From a virus: a stretch of 27,963 nt of DNA. Both the position numbers and the translations under genes were made by a program. This document shows positions 8,355-14,832 of this stretch, in pieces. The notes beneath the pieces are model-generated. The model saw nothing but the letters and a program-made list of their open reading frames with translations, was not told the DNA's origin and ran no database searches. Location of the stretch: positions 1 to 27,963 of IMG/VR virus record IMGVR_UViG_3300031857_001069; one strand, written 5' to 3'. How positions within the stretch are numbered: the stretch's first letter is position 1; each line of letters opens with the position of its first letter.

Positions 8355-8370
8355 GTATATATATACACAT
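8355..8370 (-). promoter_or_regulatory. Late-type promoter motif (GTGTATATATATAC)
   Basis: Lies between the sigma-factor stop and the 8280 ATG, giving a leader of roughly 75 bases. It shares GTGTATA plus an AT run with five other sites in the window and has no TTGACA-like hexamer 16-18 bases upstream. The 12-base core GTATATATATAC is palindromic. Confidence 0.62.
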
Positions 8371-8841
8371 TTAGCAAAATTTGTCTTTTATGTCATTTGC
8401 CAATTTATTTATTTTGCGTCTAACACTTTCTCTATTTTTTCCATATTTTGATGCTATTTCTGATATTGTCATCTTGCTCAGTCTGTCATTTATTAAATTT
8501 TGATCATTTTCATTTGGAAATTCATCCATGAGATCAGTGTATATAAATGAATTTATATTAGAAGCTATATTATTATGGAGTTTACTATGGCATCTATTTT
8601 TGTTTACAAACTTGATTTCTTTCATGCACTCTATGAATACGCCTTTGAACAAATATGTTGTAAACTTTGCACCCTTCGATTCATCATGGTTCAAAAAGGT
8701 TTTCCACAGAGCGTTTAATTGACATGTCTTTATAACATCTGGATCAAGTTGATTCTTAAATCTTTTTGATGCTTTATTCATTATTTTAAGTATGTTTTCA
8801 TCTTTTAAAGCCTGTGCAATATCGTCATTCAAATTATTCAT
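8371..8841 (-). CDS. gp55-like phage RNA polymerase sigma factor (late transcription)
   Basis: A 156-residue protein with a sigma70-type plan. The segment at about 41-80 (LNALWKTFLNHDESKGAKF, then TTYLFKGVFIECMKEIKF) matches the region 2 helices in which AKFTTYL...R/EC-x-KE is typical. After a variable stretch, 117-155 (INDRLSKMTISEIASKYG, NRESVRRKINKLA) is a region 4 helix-turn-helix. Regions 1.1 and 3 are absent, as in T4 gp55 and ECF-like factors. I start at the ATG with AAGGAG seven bases upstream. It probably directs host core polymerase to the GTGTATA-type promoters. It could instead be another divergent phage sigma; the exact orthology to gp55 is inferred. Confidence 0.77.
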   Translation of the reverse strand: MNNLNDDIAQALKDENILKIMNKASKRFKNQLDPDVIKTCQLNALWKTFLNHDESKGAKFTTYLFKGVFIECMKEIKFVNKNRCHSKLHNNIASNINSFIYTDLMDEFPNENDQNLINDRLSKMTISEIASKYGKNRESVRRKINKLANDIKDKFC

Positions 8842-9301
8842 CAATTTCTCCTTTTATTATTTTGCTTTCAATATCATATCTTACGTTTTGAAAATCAAAC
8901 ATTTGTCCTATACCAACAAAAAATCTATATCTACTGAAGATTTTTAGAACTTCTATTCCCTCTATTTTATTAAGTTGATCACGTATACTTGGAGTAATAT
9001 CAAAATTAGTGTGACCTATCCAACAATCAAAGTTTGCTAGCATGGATATGTCATCTATTACTTGTGGTGTAAGTGGCAACATTTTCTGCATTAAAGATGA
9101 AAGTGGACTTTTTTTGTCATCACCCTCTGAATATGATTCATCATCATCGTCATCATTATCATCATCTAACTCATCATCAATCAAACCTTCATCTGATTCA
9201 AACATATTTTGTAGTATGTTTTGCAACATTGGGCATGATAGTTGTTTTTCAATATAATCTTCGTACTTTTGCCATCCTATTACTTTAGTAAGTTTTGACA
9301 T
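8834..9301 (-). CDS. Conserved-looking protein with an acidic central tract
   Basis: 155 residues of unknown function. An N-terminal helical part (residues 1-35) is followed by a very acidic tract at about 38-60 (DDELDDDNDDDDDESYSEGD), then a compact C-terminal domain that includes NFDCWIGHTNFDITPSIRD and SRYRFFVGIGQMF. The well-formed C-terminal domain suggests a real fold rather than low complexity. SD GGAGC precedes the ATG. Its stop overlaps the sigma-factor start, so the two are translationally coupled; a partner in late transcription or a DNA mimic are possible, but nothing visible demonstrates either. Confidence 0.72.
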   Translation of the reverse strand: MSKLTKVIGWQKYEDYIEKQLSCPMLQNILQNMFESDEGLIDDELDDDNDDDDDESYSEGDDKKSPLSSLMQKMLPLTPQVIDDISMLANFDCWIGHTNFDITPSIRDQLNKIEGIEVLKIFSRYRFFVGIGQMFDFQNVRYDIESKIIKGEIDE

Positions 9302-9310
9302 ATATTGCTC

Positions 9311-9679
9311 CTATTTTAGAAAAACTTCCGATGGTTTTATGCATGGCTCATCGTCTTTTGTGTTTATATTAAGCAATTTTGTTTTTGTCTCTATATCTAA
9401 GTAAGTAAAGAATTTAACTAAACTATCTTGTTTTCCATCTGATACCATTGCATTTTTAATTATATCTACTGTATCTAAAATAGACTTTTCACTAGATAAG
9501 ATATCAATTATCTCACATAGAGATTGTATACATTCATCAGTATACTCACTTAGTTCTACATCAACTATGATAGATTCTGAACTTTTATTTATTATGTAGC
9601 TGACTTTAGCAAGTGTCTCGCTATTATCATCATTAGAATCATTTTTGGTTTTCTTGCTCGTCAAAAAATCAAATAACAT
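9311..9679 (-). CDS. Hypothetical small acidic protein
   Basis: 122 residues. A Lys/Asn/Asp-rich N-terminus (FLTSKKTKNDSNDDNSE) precedes a helical core (ECIQSLCEIIDILSSEKS) and a short tail (CIKPSEVFLK). No family recognised. It overlaps the glycosyltransferase gene upstream by 11 bases and precedes the acidic-tract gene by nine. Being in the sigma-factor operon, it could be a late-transcription co-activator; T4 gp33 is of similar size and composition, but I see no motif that proves relatedness. Confidence 0.68.
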   Translation of the reverse strand: MLFDFLTSKKTKNDSNDDNSETLAKVSYIINKSSESIIVDVELSEYTDECIQSLCEIIDILSSEKSILDTVDIIKNAMVSDGKQDSLVKFFTYLDIETKTKLLNINTKDDEPCIKPSEVFLK

Positions 9680-10739
9680 CTAATATCTTCCTTCCTGTAT
9701 TGCTCCAACTGAAAGTGTTGGCGGTCTTTATGCCAGCATCATTTGATAGCAGTTGACCATTTTTATTAAGAGAGTGAATTTGCTTCATATGCTGTATAGC
9801 ATGACCTTTTGCGTTATCATCAATATATGCCCAATTTCCCTGACCATGGAACCACTTTCCATCATAGGCTGTCTCAGTTTTACTGATAGGTATCAATAAA
9901 GAATTGCTTTCATTGCAGAATTCAGTATGTGCTGAGTAATTAGTAGTTATTACATGTTTTCCACAAGCCATCATTTCTAATAGCTCTAGATTCCAACCTT
10001 CTGCTCTAGCTAAGAATACGCCACAATGCATTTGCGACATAATATTATACACTTCATTTTGCGTGTTTTGTCTAGGAATAATATGAATTTTGCTACCTAA
10101 TTTAGACTTCTTGTATAGATTTATCCACTCTGATTGTTCTGATTCGCTACAAAATGGATTGTCGCACATCATATACAATTCTACATTGTCGCTCTCGTCA
10201 AAAGAATCATTAAAAATGTTTACTATTAAGTCGTGACCTTTTCTGATTTCCCACTTGCCACAATTGAAGAATTTTGTTGTGCTGTTATCTGGCACATGTG
10301 ATGGCTTAAATATCGAAGTATCGACTCCTAATGGAATGACTTTGACATTGTTCTTAGCAATTGATTTAATATTATGATGTATTACCTCTTTAGCCCATTC
10401 TGAGCATACGAAGATTGTATCTAATGATTTAAGTTGATGTTTTTCAAGATCATTAAACTTGTCAAGTTCAAAAATCGGAAAACCTATTCTCTTTCCTCTA
10501 CCGGCAAATTGAGCCATATCATGCTGATGCCATATCTTTATACATGGAGCATTAACATCAAAAAAATGCGAATTTTGTATGCACTTAGAAATAATATCAG
10601 CATCTTCTTGATTTGTAACTTGCGGTTGACCTATCATAAATAAAGATATATTGTTTTTATGACTAAGTTCTTTTACGACATTCAACCCAGTTATTCCGTA
10701 ACCAAGCTGATTTATTGGGGCGATCACATTGATATTCAT
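9669..10739 (-). CDS. GT4-family glycosyltransferase (GT-B fold)
   Basis: 356 residues in two Rossmann-like halves. The N-terminal half holds the acceptor-site GYGITGLN loop. The C-terminal half has VIPLGVDTSIFKP, then GKWEIRKGHD, and the donor-binding E-x7-E region ARAEGWNLELLEMMACGKHVI (E247 region). These are hallmarks of retaining GT4 enzymes using nucleotide sugars. Possible acceptors are phage DNA bases, host surface glycans or virion proteins; no base-hydroxylating enzyme is visible in the window, so DNA glucosylation is not supported. It overlaps the 9311 gene by 11 bases. Confidence 0.87.
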   Translation of the reverse strand: MNINVIAPINQLGYGITGLNVVKELSHKNNISLFMIGQPQVTNQEDADIISKCIQNSHFFDVNAPCIKIWHQHDMAQFAGRGKRIGFPIFELDKFNDLEKHQLKSLDTIFVCSEWAKEVIHHNIKSIAKNNVKVIPLGVDTSIFKPSHVPDNSTTKFFNCGKWEIRKGHDLIVNIFNDSFDESDNVELYMMCDNPFCSESEQSEWINLYKKSKLGSKIHIIPRQNTQNEVYNIMSQMHCGVFLARAEGWNLELLEMMACGKHVITTNYSAHTEFCNESNSLLIPISKTETAYDGKWFHGQGNWAYIDDNAKGHAIQHMKQIHSLNKNGQLLSNDAGIKTANTFSWSNTGRKILDVI

Positions 10740-10747
10740 ATGTTATC

Positions 10748-11293
10748 CTATTTATTGTATTTGAAAAAAAACCATCTTTTTAGTTTTATGACATCGCCTT
10801 CTTGATTGACATGATCTAGATAGTTTATAATTTCGCCAAGAGATCCAAAGATATGTTCGTGCGGAAGCATAAAAAACAACCAATTAGGTGCATTCTTTTT
10901 GCCTTGCTGGCACCATACGAGTATTGGTTTTTTTTGCCTATTAGCAGTTACTATTTCTTCGTATGTACCACAGGCATGTATATCTAAATCTATGTGGGCA
11001 ATAATAAAATCTGAAATATCTACACATCTCAAATCAGCACTACGTATAACAGAGAATTTTTCTTTGATCTTGTCATATTGTTCTGTTTCTTTATAGTATT
11101 CAATCCAATGTCTAGTTCCTTCATCCTCTACTACTCCATCAATTGGTTTATCACATGGATCTATGACAACTATTCCCATCTTTTGTAAGATTCCAGTTAT
11201 TCTTTTTCTCCATGTAGTCCCACCGTCAGGCACCCTATCCATTGCCCCAACAAGATAAGTTCTCATTCCATTCAGATTATTCATTGAAGCCAT
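10748..11293 (-). CDS. Nucleoside 2-deoxyribosyltransferase-like protein
   Basis: The layout fits this superfamily: an N-terminal strand with YLVGAMDRVPDGGTTWR, then GIVVIDPCDKP, a mid-protein SDFIIAHIDLD, and the catalytic-Glu region CGTYEEIVTANRQKKPILVW. Family members transfer deoxyribose between bases or hydrolyse deoxynucleotides. In a phage this can remodel the deoxynucleotide pool or remove unwanted dNMPs. At 181 residues it is slightly longer than the core family, with an extra C-terminal helix and a basic end. It overlaps the deaminase-like gene by 17 bases; GGAG lies eight bases before the ATG. Donor and acceptor are unknown. Confidence 0.78.
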   Translation of the reverse strand: MASMNNLNGMRTYLVGAMDRVPDGGTTWRKRITGILQKMGIVVIDPCDKPIDGVVEDEGTRHWIEYYKETEQYDKIKEKFSVIRSADLRCVDISDFIIAHIDLDIHACGTYEEIVTANRQKKPILVWCQQGKKNAPNWLFFMLPHEHIFGSLGEIINYLDHVNQEGDVIKLKRWFFFKYNK

Positions 11294-11684
11294 TGTCTAT
11301 ACTCCACCATATTTTATTTATGCCAAGGGATTGTATAATTGTATCGCATTTACCGCACGGCTTACTGCATCTTAACTCTCCACGCTTGTTCAATCTAAGT
11401 ATCACCATTTTTAGGCTACTATCTATATAGTATTTTCCCCATAATCGGGATATTAAATCTGTTTCTGCATGAAAATGAGGATGCTGAAGATTGATATTAA
11501 ATCTTTTTGCCAATATTAGAGCTTTTGTATGAGTTTTTTCTGGATTGTTTTGACCTATGGCCAATAACTTATTACGCTTATAAGCAAAAGCAAAGTGAAA
11601 AAATTTGTTTTTAGTTTGTCTTTCTTCTTTAGCTTCTGGTAACAAACTTAATGCTATCTCTAGTGATTGATCTATTATATTCAT
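11277..11684 (-). CDS. Cytidine-deaminase-superfamily protein
   Basis: A zinc-dependent deaminase fold is indicated by HAE (H72-A73-E74, in FHAETDLISRLWG) and PCGKC (C110/C113), the zinc-binding and proton-shuttle pattern. An N-terminal NNPEKTHTKALILAKRF precedes the HAE strand. The protein is 135 residues, close to CDA size, but it is distinct from the dCMP deaminase at 13279-13722, so the phage has two deaminases. Free cytidine, deoxycytidine, RNA or DNA bases are all possible substrates. The ATGA overlap at 11681-11684 couples it to the RuvA-C-like gene, and it overlaps the deoxyribosyltransferase gene downstream. Confidence 0.82.
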   Translation of the reverse strand: MNIIDQSLEIALSLLPEAKEERQTKNKFFHFAFAYKRNKLLAIGQNNPEKTHTKALILAKRFNINLQHPHFHAETDLISRLWGKYYIDSSLKMVILRLNKRGELRCSKPCGKCDTIIQSLGINKIWWSIDNGFNE

Positions 11685-12085
11685 GGTAATTTTAGTGCTA
11701 TCATCAAAAATTCTTGTATAGTCTTTGGTCGGGGGTGAGTTGTTGAGAACACAAATGTAGCTTGGTTTTGTGCTTGACGCTTTTTCATTCCAAGTGCAAC
11801 CAGTGCATCAACACAATCAGCATACAATTGCTGGCTTTCAACGTCAACAACTTTCTTAATTTTGGTTCTGGTCTTGGTCTTCTTTTCTATTGTCTTAACG
11901 GTTTTATGGTTATGATGAACTTCATTAATCACAATGGGGCTTGACTCAACATATCCAATTACAAAATTATCATCAAAACGTACAACCTTGTTCTCTTTAG
12001 CAGCCTTGACTGCATAGAAAACGATTGCAATAATAAACATAGCTGCAAATATGTGGCCGATTATAGGATCTGGTTGTGGATTCAT
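11681..12085 (-). CDS. Membrane protein with RuvA C-terminal-like domain
   Basis: From the ATG at 12085 (GAGGT six bases upstream): a TM segment at about 12-28 (FAAMFIIAIVFYAV), a basic/charged linker (KKTKTRTKIKKVVD), and a C-terminal 45-residue domain (YADCVDALVALGMKKRQAQ, then TIQEFLMIAL). That domain resembles the three-helix RuvA-C/UBA-like module with its A-L-x-x-L-G-x-x-x-x-x-A pattern. An ATG six codons earlier is unlikely, because it falls within the -10 element of the promoter at 12102-12129. The combination of TM and RuvA-C-like helix bundle is odd; a membrane tether for a recombination or helicase partner is speculation. Confidence 0.7.
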   Translation of the reverse strand: MNPQPDPIIGHIFAAMFIIAIVFYAVKAAKENKVVRFDDNFVIGYVESSPIVINEVHHNHKTVKTIEKKTKTRTKIKKVVDVESQQLYADCVDALVALGMKKRQAQNQATFVFSTTHPRPKTIQEFLMIALKLP

Positions 12086-12101
12086 GGTTGACCTCAATGA
12101 C

Positions 12102-12129
12102 ATTGTACCATACTTATCGTCACAGTCAA
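12102..12129 (-). promoter_or_regulatory. Sigma70-type promoter, extended -10, 16-bp spacer
   Basis: TTGACT (12124-12129), a 16-base spacer containing CGATAA, then TGG-TACAAT (-10 at 12102-12107). It lies just after the terminator at 12142-12176 and starts the 12085-to-8371 gene run. Transcription would begin about ten bases before the ATG at 12085, leaving almost only the SD as leader. Confidence 0.8.
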
Positions 12130-12141
12130 GGCCGAAACATT

Positions 12142-12176
12142 AAAAAAAATGGCCCGCAGCACAAGGCGACGGGCCA
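12142..12176 (-). terminator. Rho-independent terminator after ssb
   Basis: In the minus direction TGGCCCG (12170-12176) pairs perfectly with CGGGCCA (12150-12156), followed by eight U residues (12142-12149). It ends the ssb transcript and isolates the promoter at 12102-12129. Confidence 0.93.
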
Positions 12177-12202
12177 CTTTGAGACTAGACTAGAGACAGA
12201 CT

Positions 12203-12535
12203 TCACTCTTTAGAGTCTTGCCCTACAGTTCCAGATGGTCCTAAAGAAATTTCATCTGCCATTACGCAGATTGAATTCTTCTGATTACCATCCTTATCTT
12301 GATAATCATCTATCTTTAACTTTCCTTGAACGCCAACTAGTCTACCCTTCTTTAAGTGATCCTTTAGAGCTTCAGCCATCTTTCCAAAGCATAGGATATT
12401 CAAAAAAAGAGTTTCTTCATTTCTGCGATCATTAACAGCCATGCGAAACTTCGCCATAGAAGTACCCTTTTGGGTAGTGCTAATTTCTGCATCCTTCGTT
12501 AATCTACCGCAACCAAGCCAAGTATTAATATTCAT
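12203..12535 (-). CDS. ssb: Single-stranded DNA-binding protein (bacterial SSB type)
   Basis: 110 residues forming one OB fold. The start MNINTWLGCGRLTKDAE, the central FRMAVNDRR strand, LFLNILCFGKMAEALKDHLKKGRLVGVQGKL and the DYQDKDG turn follow bacterial SSB closely, not T4 gp32. It ends GPSGTVGQDSKE without the acidic DDxxF-like tip used by bacterial SSB to recruit partners, so those contacts may be lost or provided otherwise. It protects ssDNA during phage replication. GGAGGT lies nine bases before the ATG, and a strong terminator follows the gene. Confidence 0.92.
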   Translation of the reverse strand: MNINTWLGCGRLTKDAEISTTQKGTSMAKFRMAVNDRRNEETLFLNILCFGKMAEALKDHLKKGRLVGVQGKLKIDDYQDKDGNQKNSICVMADEISLGPSGTVGQDSKE

Positions 12536-12539
12536 ACTA

Positions 12540-12857
12540 TCATACCTCCAGTGCTGAACGAATTTTTCCTCTTAGAACTTGCGTATTTCCACGATTGTGA
12601 GATGCTAGAGTAGCACTATATACATTTCTAGCAAAGGTGCGTGGAATACCAAGTAGCCTAGCAGCAAATTCAGTATCTTCTCTATTATTATAGAAGAAAC
12701 CAAATCCAGACTTATGGGCTAGTGCTGTAATAGGATTTAGTGTAAAACCCTTGTAGTAACCACTCTGAATAGTTGCTGTTACTTTATTGTCATCTACGCC
12801 CCAGTGATAAGAACTAGCAATATTAGATAGCTTACCTAGAAATTCACTATAATTCAT
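12540..12857 (-). CDS. Hypothetical protein, probably DNA-metabolism linked
   Basis: 105 residues from the ATG at 12857, which has GGAG seven bases upstream; a TTG two codons earlier is less likely. It is soluble, mixed alpha/beta, with TATIQSGYYKGFTLNPITALAH and a basic C-terminal half (RLLGIPRTFARNVYSATLASHNRG). I do not recognise it. It lies directly upstream of ssb with a four-base gap, so it is co-expressed with ssb and may bind DNA. Confidence 0.7.
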   Translation of the reverse strand: MNYSEFLGKLSNIASSYHWGVDDNKVTATIQSGYYKGFTLNPITALAHKSGFGFFYNNREDTEFAARLLGIPRTFARNVYSATLASHNRGNTQVLRGKIRSALEV

Positions 12858-12859
12858 TT

Positions 12860-13033
12860 TCAATCTCCTTCGCTCGTTTTGCTTTCGAATGTTTGTATAT
12901 CTTTTACGCCACTGTCTACATAGACTTTTAACTGTTCAATTTCTTTTTGAATAAGAGCCTGCTGCTTAGTCAAATCTTCAATTCGTTGAACTACATTCTG
13001 AAGATGTGCTTTAGCCATGTCAATAACTGTCAT
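12860..13033 (-). CDS. Small coiled-coil protein
   Basis: 57 residues from the ATG at 13033, chosen because GGAGG lies five bases before it; the reading frame extends further upstream only through a TTG without an SD. Most of the protein is a single amphipathic helix (HLQNVVQRIEDLTKQQALI, then QKEIEQLKVYV) typical of a short coiled coil. No family assigned. Its stop lies two bases before the next gene's ATG. Confidence 0.66.
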   Translation of the reverse strand: MTVIDMAKAHLQNVVQRIEDLTKQQALIQKEIEQLKVYVDSGVKDIQTFESKTSEGD

Positions 13034-13054
13034 ATTTCCTCCTTCATTTACCAT

Positions 13055-13060
13055 ATTATA
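13055..13060 (-). promoter_or_regulatory. Possible -10 element for the 13033-to-12203 (ssb) operon
   Basis: A perfect TATAAT sits in the 49-base gap before the 13033 gene, upstream of a GGAGG SD. No convincing -35 hexamer is present at 16-18 bases, so this is only a candidate. Confidence 0.3.
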
Positions 13061-13082
13061 GTCTTGTGCAATCAAAAAAACA

Positions 13083-13289
13083 TTACGGTCTTTGTTCGTA
13101 AGTCAGGTAATCTAATACCTCAGTATGGGTCCAATTAGGCTTATAATTATCGTCTGTAGCAACTCTAGCTATATCTATGTATTCGTTTTCTAGTTTGATA
13201 ATTAAATTAGCCAAGAATTCTATCTTGTTGGAATGCATACATTCCTCTATTAAGTTAATAGTATCTTTTAGCTTTTTGTCAACAGTCAT
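13083..13289 (-). CDS. Hypothetical small protein
   Basis: 68 residues, helical and charged (DKKLKDTINLIEECMHS, then ANLIIKLENEYIDIARVAT), ending LDYLTYEQRP. No family recognised. It overlaps the dCMP deaminase gene upstream by 11 bases, so it is translated from the guaC/deaminase transcript, and a 49-base gap with a possible -10 follows it. Confidence 0.62.
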   Translation of the reverse strand: MTVDKKLKDTINLIEECMHSNKIEFLANLIIKLENEYIDIARVATDDNYKPNWTHTEVLDYLTYEQRP

Positions 13290-13722
13290 TTACATATTCC
13301 GTATATTCTATGTTTGATTCTTTAAACAAATCAAGCGACAACTTGAATTCTTCTGCCCATCTTTCATTAGTGTTCTTATATGAAACTATACGACTTATTC
13401 CTGTTTGTATTACCATGGAAGCACAACGCGGGCATGGCATAAATGGATAGGTATATAAAGTACATTCATCAAGAGATCTACTTGCAGATAATATTGCATT
13501 CATTTCTCCATGAATTATTATTTTGTATTTTGTTTCTCTATCATTGAGCCTATCATCATCTGCTAATTTTTTAGGAAATCCATTGTACCCTAATGATACA
13601 ATCTTATTATCACGATCCGTTATTACAGCACCAATTTTAGTTGATGGGTCTTTTGACCAAGTTGATACTAATTTGGCTAAGTCTAAGAATCTTATATCCC
13701 ATTTGAAGTTTTGCAGATTCAT
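13279..13722 (-). CDS. dCMP deaminase
   Basis: Converts dCMP to dUMP, the substrate of ThyX (18258-18908), giving dTMP. Zinc-site signature: HGEMNAI (H71, E73) and PCPRC (C97, C100), numbered from the ATG at 13722. The N-terminal WDIRFLDLAKLVSTWSKDPS and the GAVITD...SLGYNGFP segments are characteristic of the dCMP/ComEB family. A TTG start seven codons earlier is possible but overlaps guaC; the ATG lies four bases after the guaC stop. At 147 residues, length is near normal. This is the second deaminase in the window and the one clearly tied to thymidylate synthesis. Confidence 0.93.
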   Translation of the reverse strand: MNLQNFKWDIRFLDLAKLVSTWSKDPSTKIGAVITDRDNKIVSLGYNGFPKKLADDDRLNDRETKYKIIIHGEMNAILSASRSLDECTLYTYPFMPCPRCASMVIQTGISRIVSYKNTNERWAEEFKLSLDLFKESNIEYTEYVNDC

Positions 13723-13726
13723 AAAA

Positions 13727-14770
13727 TCATACGCTCTTATCAAAATGTACTCTATTTACGCGAATAAACTCTGCACATTTAGGCAAATCTTTTAGACTAT
13801 CTGCACCAAGATATGCACAGGTACTACGTAGTCCTCCTAATATATCATCTATTACATCAATTGCATCACCTTTATATGGAATAGATTTTACTCTACCTTC
13901 ACTTGCACGGTAGTTTTTAATTCCACCATACTTTTCTTGTGCTTCGTGAGAACTCATGCCGTAGAACTTTAAAACGCGACCTTCACTGGTCCAAGTCCAA
14001 TCGCCCTCGCATTGTTCTGTTCCAGCAAGCATACCACCAAGCATGACAAAATCCGCTCCAGCAGCAAAGGCTTTTGCAACATCGGAGGGAGTTCTGCAAC
14101 CGCCATCTGCACAAATTCTACCTAGGTGCTTATCTTTAGCTTTTAAACCATGTGCAGCATGAGAGCATTCATCTATTGCAGAAAGTTGAGGATATCCCAC
14201 TCCTGTCTTTAGTCTCGTCGTACATGCCGATCCCGGTCCTATTCCAACCTTAACAATATCAACGCCGCCGTGTAAAATTAATTCATGAACCATTTCTGGA
14301 GTGCATACATTGCCAGCCATTATAATTGTTCTAGCCCCAAATTTTTCTCTTATCATTGCACAGTGATCTACAAATTGATCGGTATATCCGTTTGCAACAT
14401 CAATGCATATATTGGGGACTGCTTCAATAGAATCAACAAGTTTCTTGAGTTTTGTGATTTCATCATCACTAATTCCCATGCTATACCAAAATGTGTTAAG
14501 ATTTTGCATATTTAAAATGTAATCGCTTACATCGTGGTGCTTATGTAAGCACGTTATACAATCTCTCTTAGACAATGATTCGGCCATTTGAAAAGTGCCA
14601 GTTGTATCCATATTGGCTGACATTATTGGAATGCCGCTCCACTCAAGAGAAGAATGGAAAAACTTAAACGTTCTTTTTAAGTCAACCAAGGACCGTGATG
14701 CGGCTCGGGATCGCTGTGGAACGAGTAAGACATCATCGAAATCTAGTTTTGTGTCATTATTTATGTTCAT
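13727..14770 (-). CDS. guaC: GMP reductase
   Basis: Catalyses NADPH-dependent deamination of GMP to IMP. It matches bacterial GuaC in both length (347) and sequence: KLDFDDVLLVPQRS at the N-terminus, PIMSANMDTTGTF, CIDVANGYT, VKVGIGPGSACTTR with catalytic C183, TGVGYPQLSA, ADGGCRTPSDVAKAF, FVMLGGMLAG and FYGMSS. IMP dehydrogenase would carry CBS domains and a longer flap; both are absent, so GMP reductase is preferred. It starts 14 bases after the rIIB terminator with GGAG six bases before the ATG. The enzyme is unusual in phages and would lower GMP and feed adenylate synthesis. Confidence 0.95.
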   Translation of the reverse strand: MNINNDTKLDFDDVLLVPQRSRAASRSLVDLKRTFKFFHSSLEWSGIPIMSANMDTTGTFQMAESLSKRDCITCLHKHHDVSDYILNMQNLNTFWYSMGISDDEITKLKKLVDSIEAVPNICIDVANGYTDQFVDHCAMIREKFGARTIIMAGNVCTPEMVHELILHGGVDIVKVGIGPGSACTTRLKTGVGYPQLSAIDECSHAAHGLKAKDKHLGRICADGGCRTPSDVAKAFAAGADFVMLGGMLAGTEQCEGDWTWTSEGRVLKFYGMSSHEAQEKYGGIKNYRASEGRVKSIPYKGDAIDVIDDILGGLRSTCAYLGADSLKDLPKCAEFIRVNRVHFDKSV

Positions 14771-14783
14771 TTATAACTCCATG

Positions 14784-14817
14784 AAAAAACCGACAGGGGA
14801 ATTTCTTCCCCTATCGG
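14784..14817 (-). terminator. Rho-independent terminator after rIIB
   Basis: In the minus direction CCGATAGGGGAA pairs with TTCCCCTGTCGG (12 bp with one G-U) around a GAAA loop, followed by six U residues. It ends the rIIA-rIIB transcript just before guaC. Confidence 0.94.
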
Positions 14818-14832
14818 CTTCAACACACACAC

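Noticed and set aside
10046-10052. GTGTATA inside the GT4 gene (also on the plus strand at 8537-8543 and 19791-19797)
   Set aside because: Inside coding sequence and not followed by a gene start in the right orientation; treated as chance occurrences.
14772-14779. TTATAAAT before guaC, resembling the T4 late motif TATAAATA
   Set aside because: It sits between the SD and the ATG, so RNA started there would lack the SD; it does not match the GTGTATA motif used elsewhere.
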